A DNA stretch of 64,000 bases from Sthenelais limicola (lineage: Eukaryota; Annelida; Polychaeta; Phyllodocida; Sigalionidae): the NCBI GenBank assembly GCA_942159475.1, contig OW804095.1:69592773-69656772 (forward strand), written 5' to 3'. Within the stretch, counting starts at the first letter, position 1, and each line of letters starts with the position of its first letter. A model generated the notes under the pieces. The model was not told the DNA's origin. It made no database searches and saw nothing but the letters and a program-made list of their open reading frames with translations. This document shows positions 1 to 14,273 of the stretch, one piece after another. The position numbers were made by a program, and so were the translations under genes.

Positions 1-960
1 AGTAGGGAAGTTTGAACTCAGCTCGAACAGAAAGTTGTTAATTTGTGGTTGGGTAAGACTAATTTGGTTGGGTTTTGACATGGGTGAAATGAAAGCATAG
101 GGCGTTCAGCGGAGGCATAAGTAAACATGACTAAACGCTAGGGCAGAGATAAGGGAGCATCGTCTGGCTACTGGCTATTTACAGCAGCTTGTTGTTCATT
201 CATCAAGTTCCTTGTATTGAACACTTGTCCAATCACACAAGATAACACACTTTCTGGTCAGCCTTCGCTCTTGTCTCAACAAGCTGACTGACAGATAGTG
301 ATTAATGGACACCTCTGGGATGCTTGGCTCCTCCTGATGGAGTCCTATCAACATCCAAATCCAAGTGCATATATATTGGGTACACCCTCTTCAATCATCA
401 CATCTTCCCCTCTTCTGCTCCCTCTCTTCTCTCATTCTCCACTCACTCTCCCCTTTTCACCCTGATCACATTGTCATTCTTTACATCAGCTCTCCTGCTT
501 CTTTAGTAATTTACCACCATTTCTTACATATCCTGTTCCTTTCCTCTTTTATATAGCGATCTTTGATCCTCTAGAAGTATTGTGCGCATCTCTACCCTCT
601 TCCTTCACTTACTGACAGGCCAGATGGTAGATAAATGATGCCAAGTCTTGGAGTATAGTCAGTGAGAGGTGAAGGATTAAACTTAGCAAAATTTAAAAAA
701 AAAGATCTTTGATAAATTCGCCTTTAAAAACTCCATAAAATAGCGGAGTAGGTGTAAGGCATCCAATAAATTGACGTTGTGTACTGAACGACTGTCTGGC
801 ACAGCTGCAATGATAAATGAGTTGTGCATGCAGAAGAATCAAAATCTTTATCATCATTATATTGCCCGTGTAGACTAAAGTGGTCATGACACAGATTGAA
901 CATAGCATAAATTAGCCAATGATAATATTTAACAAGAACAAACTGGAACAAAAAAAAACA

Positions 961-997
961 GTAATATCTTAGTAGTATATTACTACTAAGGTAATAT
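961..997. repeat. Palindrome flanked by a direct repeat
   Basis: The inverted arms CTTAGTAGTA (968-977) and TACTACTAAG (981-990) pair perfectly around a 3-base loop. Each side is bordered by the same heptamer, GTAATAT (961-967 and 991-997). The structure could form a hairpin or be the footprint of a short palindromic insertion. No function is assigned. Confidence 0.6.
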
Positions 998-3900
998 CAA
1001 GGAGTAAAAATATCTATAGAATTATGATGATCTATGCAGAGAGCTTAGATTAAAAGGAAATCTAATATTACTCTAAGCAGAGAGCAAGTGAAATCAGGAG
1101 CGAATGAATGAGTGAATGCATATAGAAGAGTGAGAAGGTAGTGGGGTAATGGTTAAGTCCCTCTTACGATCCACTTTGTACCAAAGAGCTCCCAGGGAGT
1201 TCTCTCATCACTGACATACACCTGATTTCGTTACCAGGTAAAATATGAGGGCAGAGCTATCCATGAAGGTATCAGATGAACATGGCACTCAATCTAAACG
1301 TAATCAATATTAGGGTCCAAGAAACAGCACAAACTGCCCTTATAGGTTCCCATAGGGTCGTACTCATACAGGTTACCTGATCCAGTGATCTGAGCTTAAC
1401 TGATTGGCCATGGTATGTATAATCTGGCATGTGTACCTTTCATCTGACTTCCCATTGAAATGAATGAACAAGAGGGGTAAGGAAATCAACATGAATGCTT
1501 GTCACATGTTGTCCTTTGAACATTTGACACATTTTCAGAGAATATCCGAGGTATAAGAGAAAGATGGGAGGCCTGAGGGGTGGGAGGGGGCGAGCGGTGG
1601 TTAATCCGCTTATGTGAAAGGCTGGTTGAAGGTTTCCTTGTTTCTTGGTCACAGAAATAAATCGTTCTTGCAAAGCAAACAGCGACATTTAATCTTCGCG
1701 GCAGGATGGAGAAGCTATGGTTACAGTGTATCCAGGATCTGGTAGGTAGAATATGAAAGGAAAAAATGTATAGTTGCGAGGTTACCCCTGACAACAAAGT
1801 AGGGATAGATTACTCATGGAACTTTCTACAACAAACAAGTCTATTGTTGGTACCTGTTGAGAAAACGAAACTGGATACCTTCCCCATTTTATGCAGGTCT
1901 TCATTAAAAATCCTAAATTTACCCATGGAGTATTTTGTTATTTGACATCAACCTGTTTTTTCCCTTTGAAAAACGAAAAGCTCTGAAGTACATCTTTAGG
2001 TCACCATTTTCACAGGGATTGCATTTACAATATTCTCCAGCCATATCCATATTTAAAACGCAAGACATTGTCACCAATTCCTATATATAAGAATGGGAGC
2101 TATGATAGACATTGCAATCACACAGTTGCCTTTCGAGGAAAAATTAACTCTCTGTGTTGCACACGAGTAAGCAGTGGAACAATGTGACAGGAAAGAGAAT
2201 GATGACATAAATCATGTTCACATATTAATCACTATTAAAGCGGCTTTTGATGGTAATTATAATGTGCTAGTGAGGCTGTGATGGTGGGATACGGCATCTA
2301 CCTCGGTGACAACATGACTGGAGGGGAACTGAGGTCAATCTATTAAAATGTACAGGTAAAGTACACAGCTTTTACTATTACAGAACATGACAATCTAATA
2401 AAGTATCAAATATATCTTCAAAGATGAGCAAGATTGTAAAGATAATCGAATGTAATCGAATAGCTTTCTTGTGCGAACACATTTCTCAGAAAAATAGATG
2501 AATTGAATTATATATCCAATCCTAGACGTTAGATCTACAGGGATCTCAGGATATTTCAACCAATTAGACATTTAGTTCGATAAAAAAAAAGACACATAAC
2601 ACTAAGGCAATGTGAAATCCTGTCAACTGATATGGATGAGTGGATGTGTATAGCCTAAGATTAGTTGAACAAGAATCATGACTCGTAAACAGATCTTGAG
2701 GTATAGGGAAAAGATGGGATCCGACTCGGTTGCATCCTCTCCTTTTTCATCAATGATCGAAATGGAAATGTAGCCATGCAAACTACCGTTCAAAACATCA
2801 AGGGGCAATTTAGAGCAAAACATGTAATTTTCAGGAAATTTAGAGTGAAAATAAAACATGTTTTTAGGATAATATATTTGAACTAATGGTAGCGGGTCAA
2901 GGCCTGTGTTTTGAGGGAGGAGACAAAATATCTTTGTTGTTTGACAAATGGCCTACAAAGGTACACCGTTGTACCCCGTCATATGCTGCTATTACAGTGC
3001 ACTGTTTGTGTATCGTATGGTTGGTAAAGACAACATCATTTGCAATTATATTGCAATAAAGCTTGCTTTACAGGCTGCATTTGAGACCGACCAACGAATA
3101 TTAACCGAGAAAGTGGCGCACAAAAATAGTTTCAATGCATCAAGCACGTTGCAAGCTGAACAGAATCCTTAATAAATAGGAAGATTTATTGTATGGAAAT
3201 GATATAATATCAATATTCAAAGCACATAAAATATTCATTGACATAGGGGAAGGGGTCTAAACCCAGTAAGAAAAGTAACATATTTTTGAACAAATAGACA
3301 GGCCCGGAGGAAGGAGGAGAAAGAATGACAAAAAAAGGATGGGGAATGAAAAATAACTCTGTTCTAAATCCACTCACAAGCTTGGTTTATATTGGGCTTT
3401 CCTTCGACCTGACTGAATATTGACATACATATTAAATTTCATCCCATGCAGCCCTTTCCATAGAGAAACCCACAATAAATGCACCCATATGTAACCTCTC
3501 CTCTCAAGATTTACCTTGCACAGGGGCCAATCCATGGCAACCAGCTGCAGATATCATGGATATCTCCAGACTGGGTAAGATACATGAAGAATGCGGGGAG
3601 AATTGGCTATGAATGCAGTGGCCTGGAACCAGGGCCGCAAGCTGCAACCATCGCTTCTTCCTATTTAAACACGACCTAGATGTCTGAATCCTTGCCTTCA
3701 GTGAAGTGTATTTTCCTTAAATGAATATCTTTCATGTCATAGACCGGGTATTATAAGAGATCAATTTCACCCGGGGAGAATGGATGTCACCTCCCTCTTA
3801 GAATTTCAGGTGTGGTAACAATTTCAATCACCTAACAGCACAACAACCTTGGGGGGAATGTATCGCGCTTTGAATATGTAATTCATAAAGGAGATACTTC

Positions 3901-4120
3901 TGGAAATTGAATTAAATTTGGTATTTTCGAGACTGCATCTAAATTGACTAGATTTCTTCGAATAGAATCTGTTTCAGTAATCGAGAATAAGCCAAGTTTA
4001 CATCAAAAGGAAGAGACCCAGAATAATTTGTATTCAGATCCCTATGCTTTGGGGTGATTTAAATTTCCAATGGAAAGCAATGGCACGAATGAGCTTAGAA
4101 ACTGCAGCAATATATTGACA

Positions 4121-4139
4121 TAATAATAATAATAATAAT
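4121..4139. repeat. (TAA)n microsatellite
   Basis: About six consecutive TAA units lie in AT-rich DNA. This is a short simple repeat with no associated gene. Confidence 0.85.
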
Positions 4140-4948
4140 TGCATATTTAGAAACGTATGATAATCATACCCATGTACCGAATTTCCGGAAAAGAAATAAT
4201 TCATGTTGAATTTACGGACACTATAGTCTTATCCAACAAAAATCCCCGCTATAAACTTCTGCATGAAATAACTGCACTATTATTACATGATCATTCTCAC
4301 GCTACCTCCTTTGTGGTAACCTTCCGTCGAGCCATATAGTCTTATAATATACTGGATCAACTCATTCCAACCTTTTCAATAAATCTGAAAAAACACCTAT
4401 ATAGAATGGGCAACCATTTCTGTATCGCTTTGATATGTTTTTGCCTTCCACCAAGTAATAGTTACAGAATAGAATTCTCACTCGACATCCATGTATAATA
4501 TCAGGACCATACACATAGGTTGTATGACTCTGATAATATATAGTCTCTCTTCACAGAGAACGTCACAGCTCTAGTGTCCGGGAAAAGAACAATGAAATTT
4601 ATTGTTGATCATCTGAGGGTATATTCTCCATCACCATTATAATTTTCTTGGACAAAAGCGCTTTTTAAATTCAAAAACATAAATCAAACCAATTTGCATA
4701 CACTTGTATGTATCCATTCGGTAGATTGTGTTAAGACGAGTCAAATACTGATGTAATTCTTCCACGTGAGATAAATCGCTAGGATAAGATAATCTACCTT
4801 GTTTATCGATTTAACCATCTAAAAAAACTAGAGTGAATATGCTAATAAAGTTCATTATGATAAACAAACCAGCATGATCAAAGACTTCCATTTCGGATAA
4901 AATGCCATCAATCCAGACAAGAATTCAAAGATAGTTGGTAGGAAATAA

Positions 4949-5147
4949 GATAAAATTGGTCATATAATTAGCGAGATGAATGGATAGCGCCTATCTAAAC
5001 AGCAAATTTGATCCCGCCAGACAAGTGAAAGAAGTTAAATATGAATATAAAAGAAATGAAATAAATAATAAAAATAGATAAATATGATAAAAGTGGTCAT
5101 ATAATTAGCGAGATGAACGGATAGCGCCAATCAAAACAGAAAATTGG
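4949..5147. repeat. Pair of 62-bp direct repeats, 137 bp apart
   Basis: Positions 4949-5010 and 5086-5147 share a sequence running from GATAAAA(T/G)TGGTCAT through ATAATTAGCGAGATGAA(T/C)GGATAGCGCC, with about eight differences in 62 bases. The spacer is A/T-rich. This looks like a local duplication that has since diverged. No coding potential or terminal structure was seen. Confidence 0.75.
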
Positions 5148-5843
5148 CAGTTTGTGAGGAAAATTGAGAGAGGGCAGATTATTGAAATTGATACAGTTAT
5201 GATGGAAAGGATACAAATATATAGCCGACAAATTATCTCTTATTTGAAAATATAATCTAACCTATGAACCAGTGAATAACTAGGATCAACTCATAATGTA
5301 TTCGCAGATTTAATACGTGATGAAGATGAGGAGGGAAAATTGGGAACAACAAAATCGAAAAGCTGGCAGGTATTTTTAGAGTATAAAATGCTTCCCCTAT
5401 TCTTCGCAAATAATACTTAAATTCACCACCAAAGGGAATAAAAGGAAGACCATTATTTTGAGGGGTAAATAAATTGTAGGCAATCTTATATGAGGGACCT
5501 AGTTGAGAGAGGTCGCGGTATCAATAGCTACCGAAAATATCTTTTTATTGAGAGCTGCATTCGTTCCACTGAAACTTGAGATCTATGCAGACATGTTTTG
5601 ATAAAAAGTGTTCAATGATATAGTAGCGAGATTACCGTGTAAGCTAGGAGCGCACAATGGACAGCAACCAGAGTAGAATTGAAAGCATTGCTTCCATACC
5701 CTGGGGACCCTACTTTAAAATGAATATCATTATCACCATTAAAACACCATTCGGCCTTTTCTCTTCAAGAACATCCAAAGATTTGATTGATTAGGAATTC
5801 CTGTCCCAATAAACATGTTATTCACCAGCAAGGGTGTCTGCGT

Positions 5844-5861
5844 GGGGGGGGGGGGGGGGGG
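5844..5861 (+). repeat. G homopolymer, 18 bases
   Basis: Eighteen consecutive G follow a GTGTCTGCGT stretch. Such runs are unstable and prone to sequencing error. The open frames that cross it (glycine runs) are artefacts of the repeat. Confidence 0.9.
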
Positions 5862-8443
5862 CAAAGAATGTATATACACATGCAGTTTCAATATACAATG
5901 CATTCACTCCTATATACAGAAGGATTTAAGTTTATTGCAGTATTTCACCACGTTAGCCAACGTAATATATGGTATAATACGCTCGGGAATTTATATTATA
6001 AATGATTAATTTTGGAGGTCAAATGATCATTTGAGTGCTTGAGATAAGTAGCTTCCTCATTAATTTGTCCGGAATCTTCCATTTGGTTGATATACAGCGT
6101 ATAAGTCAAATTGAGATAAGTATCATAGGGTTGCTCCATGAAGATCAATTACATTTTTTTCCTTTCATAATAGCAACCTTAATGCCCTAATCAAAAAGCC
6201 TTTGGCCATAAATAATATCATCTACGGTAATTATATATGTTATCGTTTCAAAGTTGAATGCACATTGTCATCAAGTAGAGGAGACAACACTGCAAAACAA
6301 GGACACATTATATTTTTTTAAGTTTAAAAACATTTAACAATGGTGGCGTTCAAGGATTTAAATTGCCCACAAGTATTGTTTCAGTGCGGTAATTATATCA
6401 TGAATAATAGGAAGATCCTTGTAAACCTAGTGATAACTGCAATATATTCGCCTATAAGGTCTTTTTATTAAGCATAACATACTATAACATACATCATATG
6501 GTGGGGAACTGAAATCTTGACAGGAGGTTCGTGTTTGGCACTGGCTCAAATTCAAATTATATCCTCCCTGCATTATGCGTTTTTTCTACCGCATTTTCCA
6601 CCAGCTTTATAAACGTAAAGTATAGCGTAGAGGACCCCAAGGAAACAAGACATTTTGGTAAGGTATATTTGTAAGACAAGCTGTATGGGAAGCGTTTGTA
6701 ACATATACGCTTTGGTTCATTGAATTTGTGATCTCGATGTCTGTCTATATGCAACCTTGGGATACCGCACATTCCTTCCTTGATAACTAGATCACAGATA
6801 TAAAGGTAAACCACCAAATTGATACTGTTTCCCATCTGCAAAGCCTTCACACCTGCAGATGAGGCTGGAGAGATTTGTGATGACTTCTTTCTTGATAACT
6901 TTTTATCTTCATTACTTCAGGACTTTTGGGCCCATTCGGGAGTTATCAGAGGATGATCGGGTTGAAATTGCACACCACAGGCATTATTCATTTCATAGAT
7001 TCAAAGATCGATTTTAATAGATAAATAAAATGATGGATAAAGCTAAAAATGAAACTGACTGGTGTATGCATGTTTTTGTGTGAAAGGGAGATTACAAACT
7101 TTTAAAAAAACAATTGAAACTTAGTTGTACTTGTATCACCGCCACTGGCAGAACAAAATCAGCTGTTACATCTTGTAACCTCTATACATTAACCTCCTCA
7201 AAATGAACCGAATATTGCATAGATAATGGAGTAAAAGGGAAAACTTTCAAATTATCATTTCACGCAATATCCCAATTGCACCCGATCCGCGGCCAAAATC
7301 ACAATCTCTAGATTCTATTTAAAACGAAAGGGCACGTCAGTCTAAATAGAAGATCATGTGACGAATGGACCTTACGATTATGTAAAAACCTTTCAAATTG
7401 TAATTAGCTACATCACTGATTGTTTAATATTTTATGTGAATCGTCTGTGGTAGAGGAGTCAATGGGGTTCACTCAAGAATTACATCACAGTTACCAACAT
7501 TATTTATCTCTACCCGTATTTTCCAAGAGTCAAATAGAGTCCAAAGCTAAATTTCGAGAAAGCTTGTAAAATGAATGGAAGCTTTTGATATAATATTGAT
7601 TGCCACATAACAATAAAGTTGTATACATAATGCATATAACATTTTTTAAAAAAAAAGAAATCGTCCACGAGATAGTTACAAGCATTACATAAGACTGCTG
7701 TCCATACATCACACTTTTATAGCAAAGAGGAAAATGGTGCGCGCAGAAGATTGCATTCTTGCCAATAATTTTGATGTTAGAACGGGTTGGGAAATAAACA
7801 AATATTCAATAAATCTGATCTTAAACATCTGTTGGGACAGATTAATGCACAAATAATTCTCCCCCTCAATAACATCACTTATACCGAAACGTGACAAGGT
7901 TTCTTGTTGGGCGGACGTTACCTGGGGTCAGTCTATAATTTAAGTTCAAGGAAAACGTTCAGACAAAGGCATATACATTCAGACAATAATATATAGGACG
8001 GCCATAAAGTGTATAAACTTGGAGAACGGAGAGACTACCTACCGTTGGTTTAGATTTGTGGGTTGGTTCATATATGTTTGGATAGGGCGGCTAGAAGTTG
8101 TTAGGCTGATAGATCAAAGTTGGACAGCCTGCCGTGACGTTCAGGTCTTCACAAGAGGCTAGTGTATGGTGAATACCCACTGGGCAAGTAACCAAGGTCA
8201 ACAAAGGATTCATTACAATTGCTAGAAAATGGCTTCATTTGGATCGAACATTCTTCTTTTTGTGTCTTGTTTTCACTAGATGTTCCCTATTTGAGCCTCT
8301 GAATGTAAAACACAACATCAATTTGGCAATAACCTTGTTGTCCTCAGCCGATGAGAATCTCAGTCTGTAACTTCATTGGAAAATCTCCAAAAGTCCATTC
8401 TTTTCTTGAAATGGTTCCTCGTGTTCATAAAGAAGTGGTCTGA

Positions 8444-8480
8444 TTCGTCACCTGCATTTCGTCACCTGCATTTCGTCACC
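8444..8480. repeat. 14-bp tandem repeat, about 2.6 copies
   Basis: The unit TTCGTCACCTGCAT is repeated in tandem, with the last copy partial. It is a minor local duplication and no function is inferred. Confidence 0.7.
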
Positions 8481-11400
8481 TTTTACTGAGGTTATGCTTA
8501 GATATCCCTTACTCTGAGATTGATCACTGTCGGTGTAACAACTCAACTACACCTTACAGCAACAATGAATGGACTTACATAAGCAAACACCTTTATAATT
8601 TTAATTCTGGAAATCCAGTGTGTTCAAGTCCAATATGTCTCAGTCCAAGAAGACCTTCTGTGCTTTGTCGGCAAATATATTACCACTTGAACACTCATTT
8701 CTGCTTGTAACCAACGCTTATAGAATGACATATTATAGAATCTATACTCGCAGCCACAACTAGTGAAGGGAGGCTAAATAAGATGATTCCCAAAAGATAA
8801 TTATTTGTTCCACACAAAGTACATAAGTACATCACTTTCGGAGAGGGAGGTTGATACTTATCTAGACATAATGAGACATTCCTCAATCCTTGTTTGTTCG
8901 TGATATATTGCGGGTTGCAATACCCACGTTTAAACATGTAAAAACATGCAGTACATTCCAAAGAAGCTTGCTCTCGATTTTCCTTTCTAAACTAACATCT
9001 TTTCTTCTCGTGGTGTGCTCATTGATCACCTTTTTCAAAAAAAAACAGCCACAACGTCACTAATTGTACTCTTTTGTTTGTCCAAAACGGAATACTTTAC
9101 CCCAATTTACCTAGTTCAAGGTTACTCTCAAGGACCTACTAGATATCATTAGCTTGATTTTCTGGTAAACTATTTTAAAGCAACTAAGTAGCTATTCATA
9201 AAACACAATTACAATGGCATGACTGGTTTGGTTGATCTATTCTGTCCCCTAGATTTCTATTCTAAGGAGCAATCGAGTGAGGGACAATACCAGTGAAATG
9301 TATGTCTCATTGAAATTACCCAGAGAAGGCTTTCAATTTGGATTTATAAATATTCTGTAAGCTTAAGGCCTGATCAGATTTCCATAATTTTTGGACCTGG
9401 TCCTATATGTAAAATGAACATGTTGAATAATCTTATGCACGAATGTGGACCAGATGATGAAGAAGGGTGGCAGTGCACTGAGGCGTGGGGGCAAGGTAAC
9501 AGAATCTATGTATAGGTGTGAGAGGAGATACAGGCAGGTGGGCCAGAGCCGAACTCTGATACTGGATCACATGCGCCAGGTGTCAGAGCCATGAACGTGT
9601 CAGCAGAGTAAAGAGAAAAGTGAGAGCACACTCCAGACTTGTGACTTCAACATCACCAGATCAGACCTGAATTCTTCTCCCTAAAATATAAATGTTGCGC
9701 TTCTCAAATATGCTAACCAGCATTATAGGTATGGAGGAGACGATGTTATATAGCTAATATAATATGTTTGGGTCATATGGGCAATAATTATATGATTTCA
9801 GAATAGCTGATAAAACAACTGTATAAAGTTGCTCTCAAGGCCCTCTCAGGTGATATATTTCGATATGGAAAACGAACCAAAGTGAAAAAAATGAAGCCGG
9901 CTAATTTATTGCAGGCAGTAAATAGGAACGTTGCTGAATATGAACTGGAAATGTGATGAAGGAATGAATTGACTGCATGTGGATGAAGTTCTATGCATAA
10001 TCCCAAATGGAAATGAGGCATGCATTTGTGTACCAAGCAATCAGGTTAGCCTTCTTTTTATGTGTGTTATGTCTCAACAAGTATCTTTACCACCCAAGAA
10101 AGTTTTTTGAAAAATGAATAAGGTATGTTTAAACCTGAGAAACAGGGCTCCCAATGATCCTTCCTCCCCACCTTGCTCCATCGTTTACATGGGTAATTGG
10201 AGGTGTGCCATCATTCAGCAAGCTTTCCTTTAGAAGTATGCCACACAGAATCCTGACTTGGGGAAGTCTCCTTTAAACTTGAGCCACTGCCGTAGGTATA
10301 TATTACCACCAAGGTTCAGCCAATCATTCCATTGCTCCCCCATTCCCAAGCTTTTTGTGTTACAACTTCTGAATAGAAATAGCTTGAAGGGATTGTACCG
10401 AGGTTTGCATTTATTTACCTCAGCGCTTAAAAATATGTCTATAAAAATAGGGAATACTTGTCGATGAATTGCATATCATTTTACCAGGCCTATGACTATG
10501 ATAATGACCTCTAGCTTCTTGCATTGCAGCGCGCCAAGCGGATGGCATTCCGAACTAAACTTGTCCCACCATCGACAATGTTCCCTTTCACTTGCCTGCT
10601 TGTTGTTCCGTTTGCTCGGCTCTCGACGTCTGGTTTTATTTGTTATTGGGATTAGATATTTCATCAGACTTTAGTCGCTGTGCGAGCATATGCATACTCG
10701 TGGATCGGGCACAAGCAATTGAAGTACAAAGGTTTTCCCATTCAAGCACTAACAGACAAAAAATGGACATTTATGACAAACCAGGAAAAGCATTCTAGTT
10801 GAGCTGGGCGTTGCATTAGCCTTTTGTGCGAGTCACACAAGAAAAACTAACTGAACAATTGTCACATAATATTTTTGGTGTCATATAACCTGTCTCGGCT
10901 AACAATGAAGTGCAAAAATGGTCAACAATGCCTGGGCAAGAATCAGTAATTGCATTTACAATGATGGCTCCCAAAATGTTATTTTTCCTCTCAAGTCCTA
11001 CCTGGATATAGTGTGGAATGTAATGGGGATGAAGAAAACCAATATATGCCGGTCCATGTAAGATGAGTTAAGGTAAAGACAGGGGGAGGTGGGGTGTGAG
11101 TATCAGGGAAATTTTTCACATGTCAAGCTCCCCGTTTCTAAGTCAGGCTTGGCCAACATAATCTGAACAAATTTACCCTGGGCATCAAGAATGCACTCTG
11201 TCATCATCATTTTCCCCAGGGTCAAATGGACAACGTGTGAAATGTGAATGCCAATAAGAACCTCACTCTCACCCTTGTCTGTTTCAACAAGGAGCAAATT
11301 GTATGAGCACATCCACATATATACTTATTTAGTACTTTATTCCAGAGATGTTTACTTTCAGCGGTGGCAATTTACAAATCCAGAAACTGAAACGGTCAGC

Positions 11401-14253
11401 CATGGTTAAACCACTCTAGCCCCCAAGAACAAGGAATGGACATGGAGGGGCGTGTAAGGAGGGTTTCCAAGGTCAGGCAATAGGAAACTGAAGGTAGCAC
11501 TTGAGCCAAGTCCACCACTGACCCCTCCTCCTCGGCCAACCCTCCCTAACCCTGTGTCATACATCTTGTCAGCATCTTGTCTGTTTGGCCACCAGTTGAA
11601 GATAACACTAAGTGTTGCACCTTTATTTTAGGCCGAGGTGCTAGACTACATCGAGATACAGGTGTTGAGTGAGAAATGGGAACCTTTGAACTTCACAGAC
11701 AGTTTAAACATATATACATATTCTCCAGTGGCATACTGTGCCATACACCTGCATTTGTTCCATAAAATTGCTCCCAATGAATATTTCGCCACAGGTGTAA
11801 AGTACACACCTTTCCTATTCATCTCTTCTTTGTATTTTCACCAGAGAACCCATATACCATATCTCATGGGACATTAAAGACGTGATGTTCTTTGTAAGAA
11901 AACTCTCTTTTTATTGGCATCCATTCTGTGTCGATTGAAATGAGGAGGTAGTGTTTATAAACAAAAACATTCAATAATCATAACTGTAGAATAATAGTTG
12001 GCATAGCTAGCTATGTGGGAAGGGAGTTGGTTCAATACCATCTCCCCCTAGATTTATTCAATAACATCCATGGGAGTGATTTATAGGTTATTGGACAGGA
12101 GAGAAAGGAGATGAGGAACTAGGTGCAGAGAGGATATTGCTGGAATACCAGACAATGCAAAATCAATGTTGAACAGTTGGGACTGCCATTACACATTGAC
12201 ATCAGGATCCAAGGAAAGTAAGAATCAAGGCAGCCGGTGCACAAACAACTTTTTTTCCCTATCGTAGGAAAATATTTTTCTCTGCAGAACAATCATTCAA
12301 TGATCTCACCAGTTACGATCTATGCACTGCTTTAGAAAAAATGAACCGAATAAACTGCATTTAGTGTAAATGAGAGTCATTCTAAAAATGCCTATGTATT
12401 TTGGTCCGTGTCCTCGGCGATTCCCTTACACTATTAGGCTTCTTATTCTCCAGGATGAAAACCGCAGCTACGCAGCTAGTTTGAAAAAGAATTCCTATAG
12501 TGAAAGTACCAAAAAGGTAATAAATCTGTGAAGGTAAAACCCTATCAACAATCCAATAGGATAACGCTCCTTCTTCGACATAAATGTTTTCAGTGGCGCT
12601 AAAACTAAATATAGGATTGAATACAAAGTGTACTAGGTGCTTGAAACCACTAAGTATGTTGTGTGTTGTGAACTAGAGAGACCTATCAGAAGATAATCAA
12701 GAATTTTGCAATAAAAATGTGTTTTATTTGACAGGTACCTATCGAAAGCAGGTACAAGGCCATGGGTTCTCGGTTATCTACTCTCTAGACTGTCACAGAA
12801 ATTAAATGGACATAAAAAGCAATCTTTCTTTCACACTGGGGTCTATTAGTCCACGTAACCCCCCAACAAATAAGTCAAATTCTCGTACCATCAGGTAATA
12901 TTTTAGCATATGACATAGAGCTCCGAGGTATAAGGCCATACTAAGGTAAAAGCATAAAGAATTATACAATGTAAGTTGGCTACCTCCATGGGACAATCAA
13001 GGCAAAGAGTGGAAAGTTAGATCCAGGAGACAGACCACAACTGCGGACTGTCAAACCTCCACGACCTCAATAGTTAATGATAATACCCAGGTAATGACAT
13101 AAATTACAAAGCAACACCAAACCCCTATACAAAAAATATCTTCAGAATGTGATTTACCTAGTTTGTGTGCACTGATCACCAGCTAGTGGGAGACACAATA
13201 CCTTTTCAAATGAAATGATTGCCAATTTGGGCAGTGTTTAGGCGAGTTTGGAGGTTTTTAGTTGCTTCCAACTAGAGAGGGGACGGTGGTAGTTATTTAG
13301 TGGTCCCCTGTATTATATAGTCTAAAGGAGAGGCAGATCATAATGGAGACTATTGCCTCACCACTGATAACAACTGTTTGCTGTGAGCAGGTACTTAAAG
13401 CAGAAACATGACACCAGCCTGGGCACATTTACCTCTCCTCCCGATGACATTCCTTTCAGTCATTTTCTTTTAAGAGATCTGGTCAAGACTGGAAATCGGT
13501 TAAACCACTTGATCCAGATCAAAGGGGGGAAGAGGACGGGTAGCATTCATTGTAATGCATTTGAAGTCATGCATACAACCTATGAATTACCCTTCTATTA
13601 TATCATATACTAGTCTTCTTCCAGGTGTGGTTGAATACCATTCAGCTTTTGCCTTGTTTAGGACATCTTCCATATCAAGGAACTTCAATGCCATTTAAAT
13701 TTAAATCCCTTAGATATTCATTCTCTAGAGCCTTGAGTATGTTTGAGAGAAATATTCTTAGAAGCATTATTGGATTTGAAATTAGTTTGGTGGTAAAATG
13801 TACGATGGGCACAAAATCCTTTATACATTACCCATTTTGACAAATGCATCAAAGAAGACAATACGCATCCTTACCTGAAAATGAGAAAAAGATAGATTTA
13901 GTCAATGAATACAAATATTTGATACATGTGACAGATATTAATTCTTAGACAAATTAAGTTCAATGATTTACTAACCATGCCCACAATGGCGAAAACTAGT
14001 AATAAGTCTAGGATAAAAGGGGCCGCATGCAAACGTATGATATATGTAAAATATGGGCGACTGGCTTGCAACCTTGAACTAAAAACCCCCAACTCAACTA
14101 ATGTAAGGGTGCAGTACATAAATCAAACTATTCATATGAAAGGGTAGCAATGGTAATGGTCGCACCAAATGCAACAGGGGGAATGTTGGTCACAGTTTAA
14201 ATTCAGTCACATCAGGTGGCTTATCTTTGAAGACCAAAGGATTCCCTGCAAAG

Positions 14254-14273
14254 TGGGCGGGGCGGGGGCGTGG
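14254..14273 (+). promoter_or_regulatory. Candidate GC-box / EGR-type site cluster
   Basis: This is a G/C-rich 20-mer in AT-rich surroundings. It contains GGGCGGGG (14255-14262, SP/KLF-like GC box) and GCGGGGGCG (14262-14270, matching the EGR zinc-finger consensus form), followed by GTGG. The match is seen directly. Regulatory use is inference, since no gene start is recognisable nearby. Confidence 0.3.

Larger units (their letters stand above)
1..14250. other. Gene-poor AT-rich DNA, no exon recognised
   Basis: Only short open frames (at most about 100 codons) occur on either strand. None shows a recognisable domain, motif series or exon structure, so I read the block as intergenic or intronic. 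It contains the small repeats listed separately: a palindrome near 968, a (TAA)n near 4121, a direct repeat near 4949 and 5086, a G-run near 5844 and a short 14-bp tandem repeat near 8444. No tRNA or rRNA gene was recognised by eye. Confidence 0.6.

Noticed and set aside
1135..1210. Possible tRNA-derived SINE head (GTGGGGTAATGGTTAAG resembles an A box)
   Set aside because: No convincing B box (GGTTCGANNCC) follows at the right distance, and there is no tail or target duplication.
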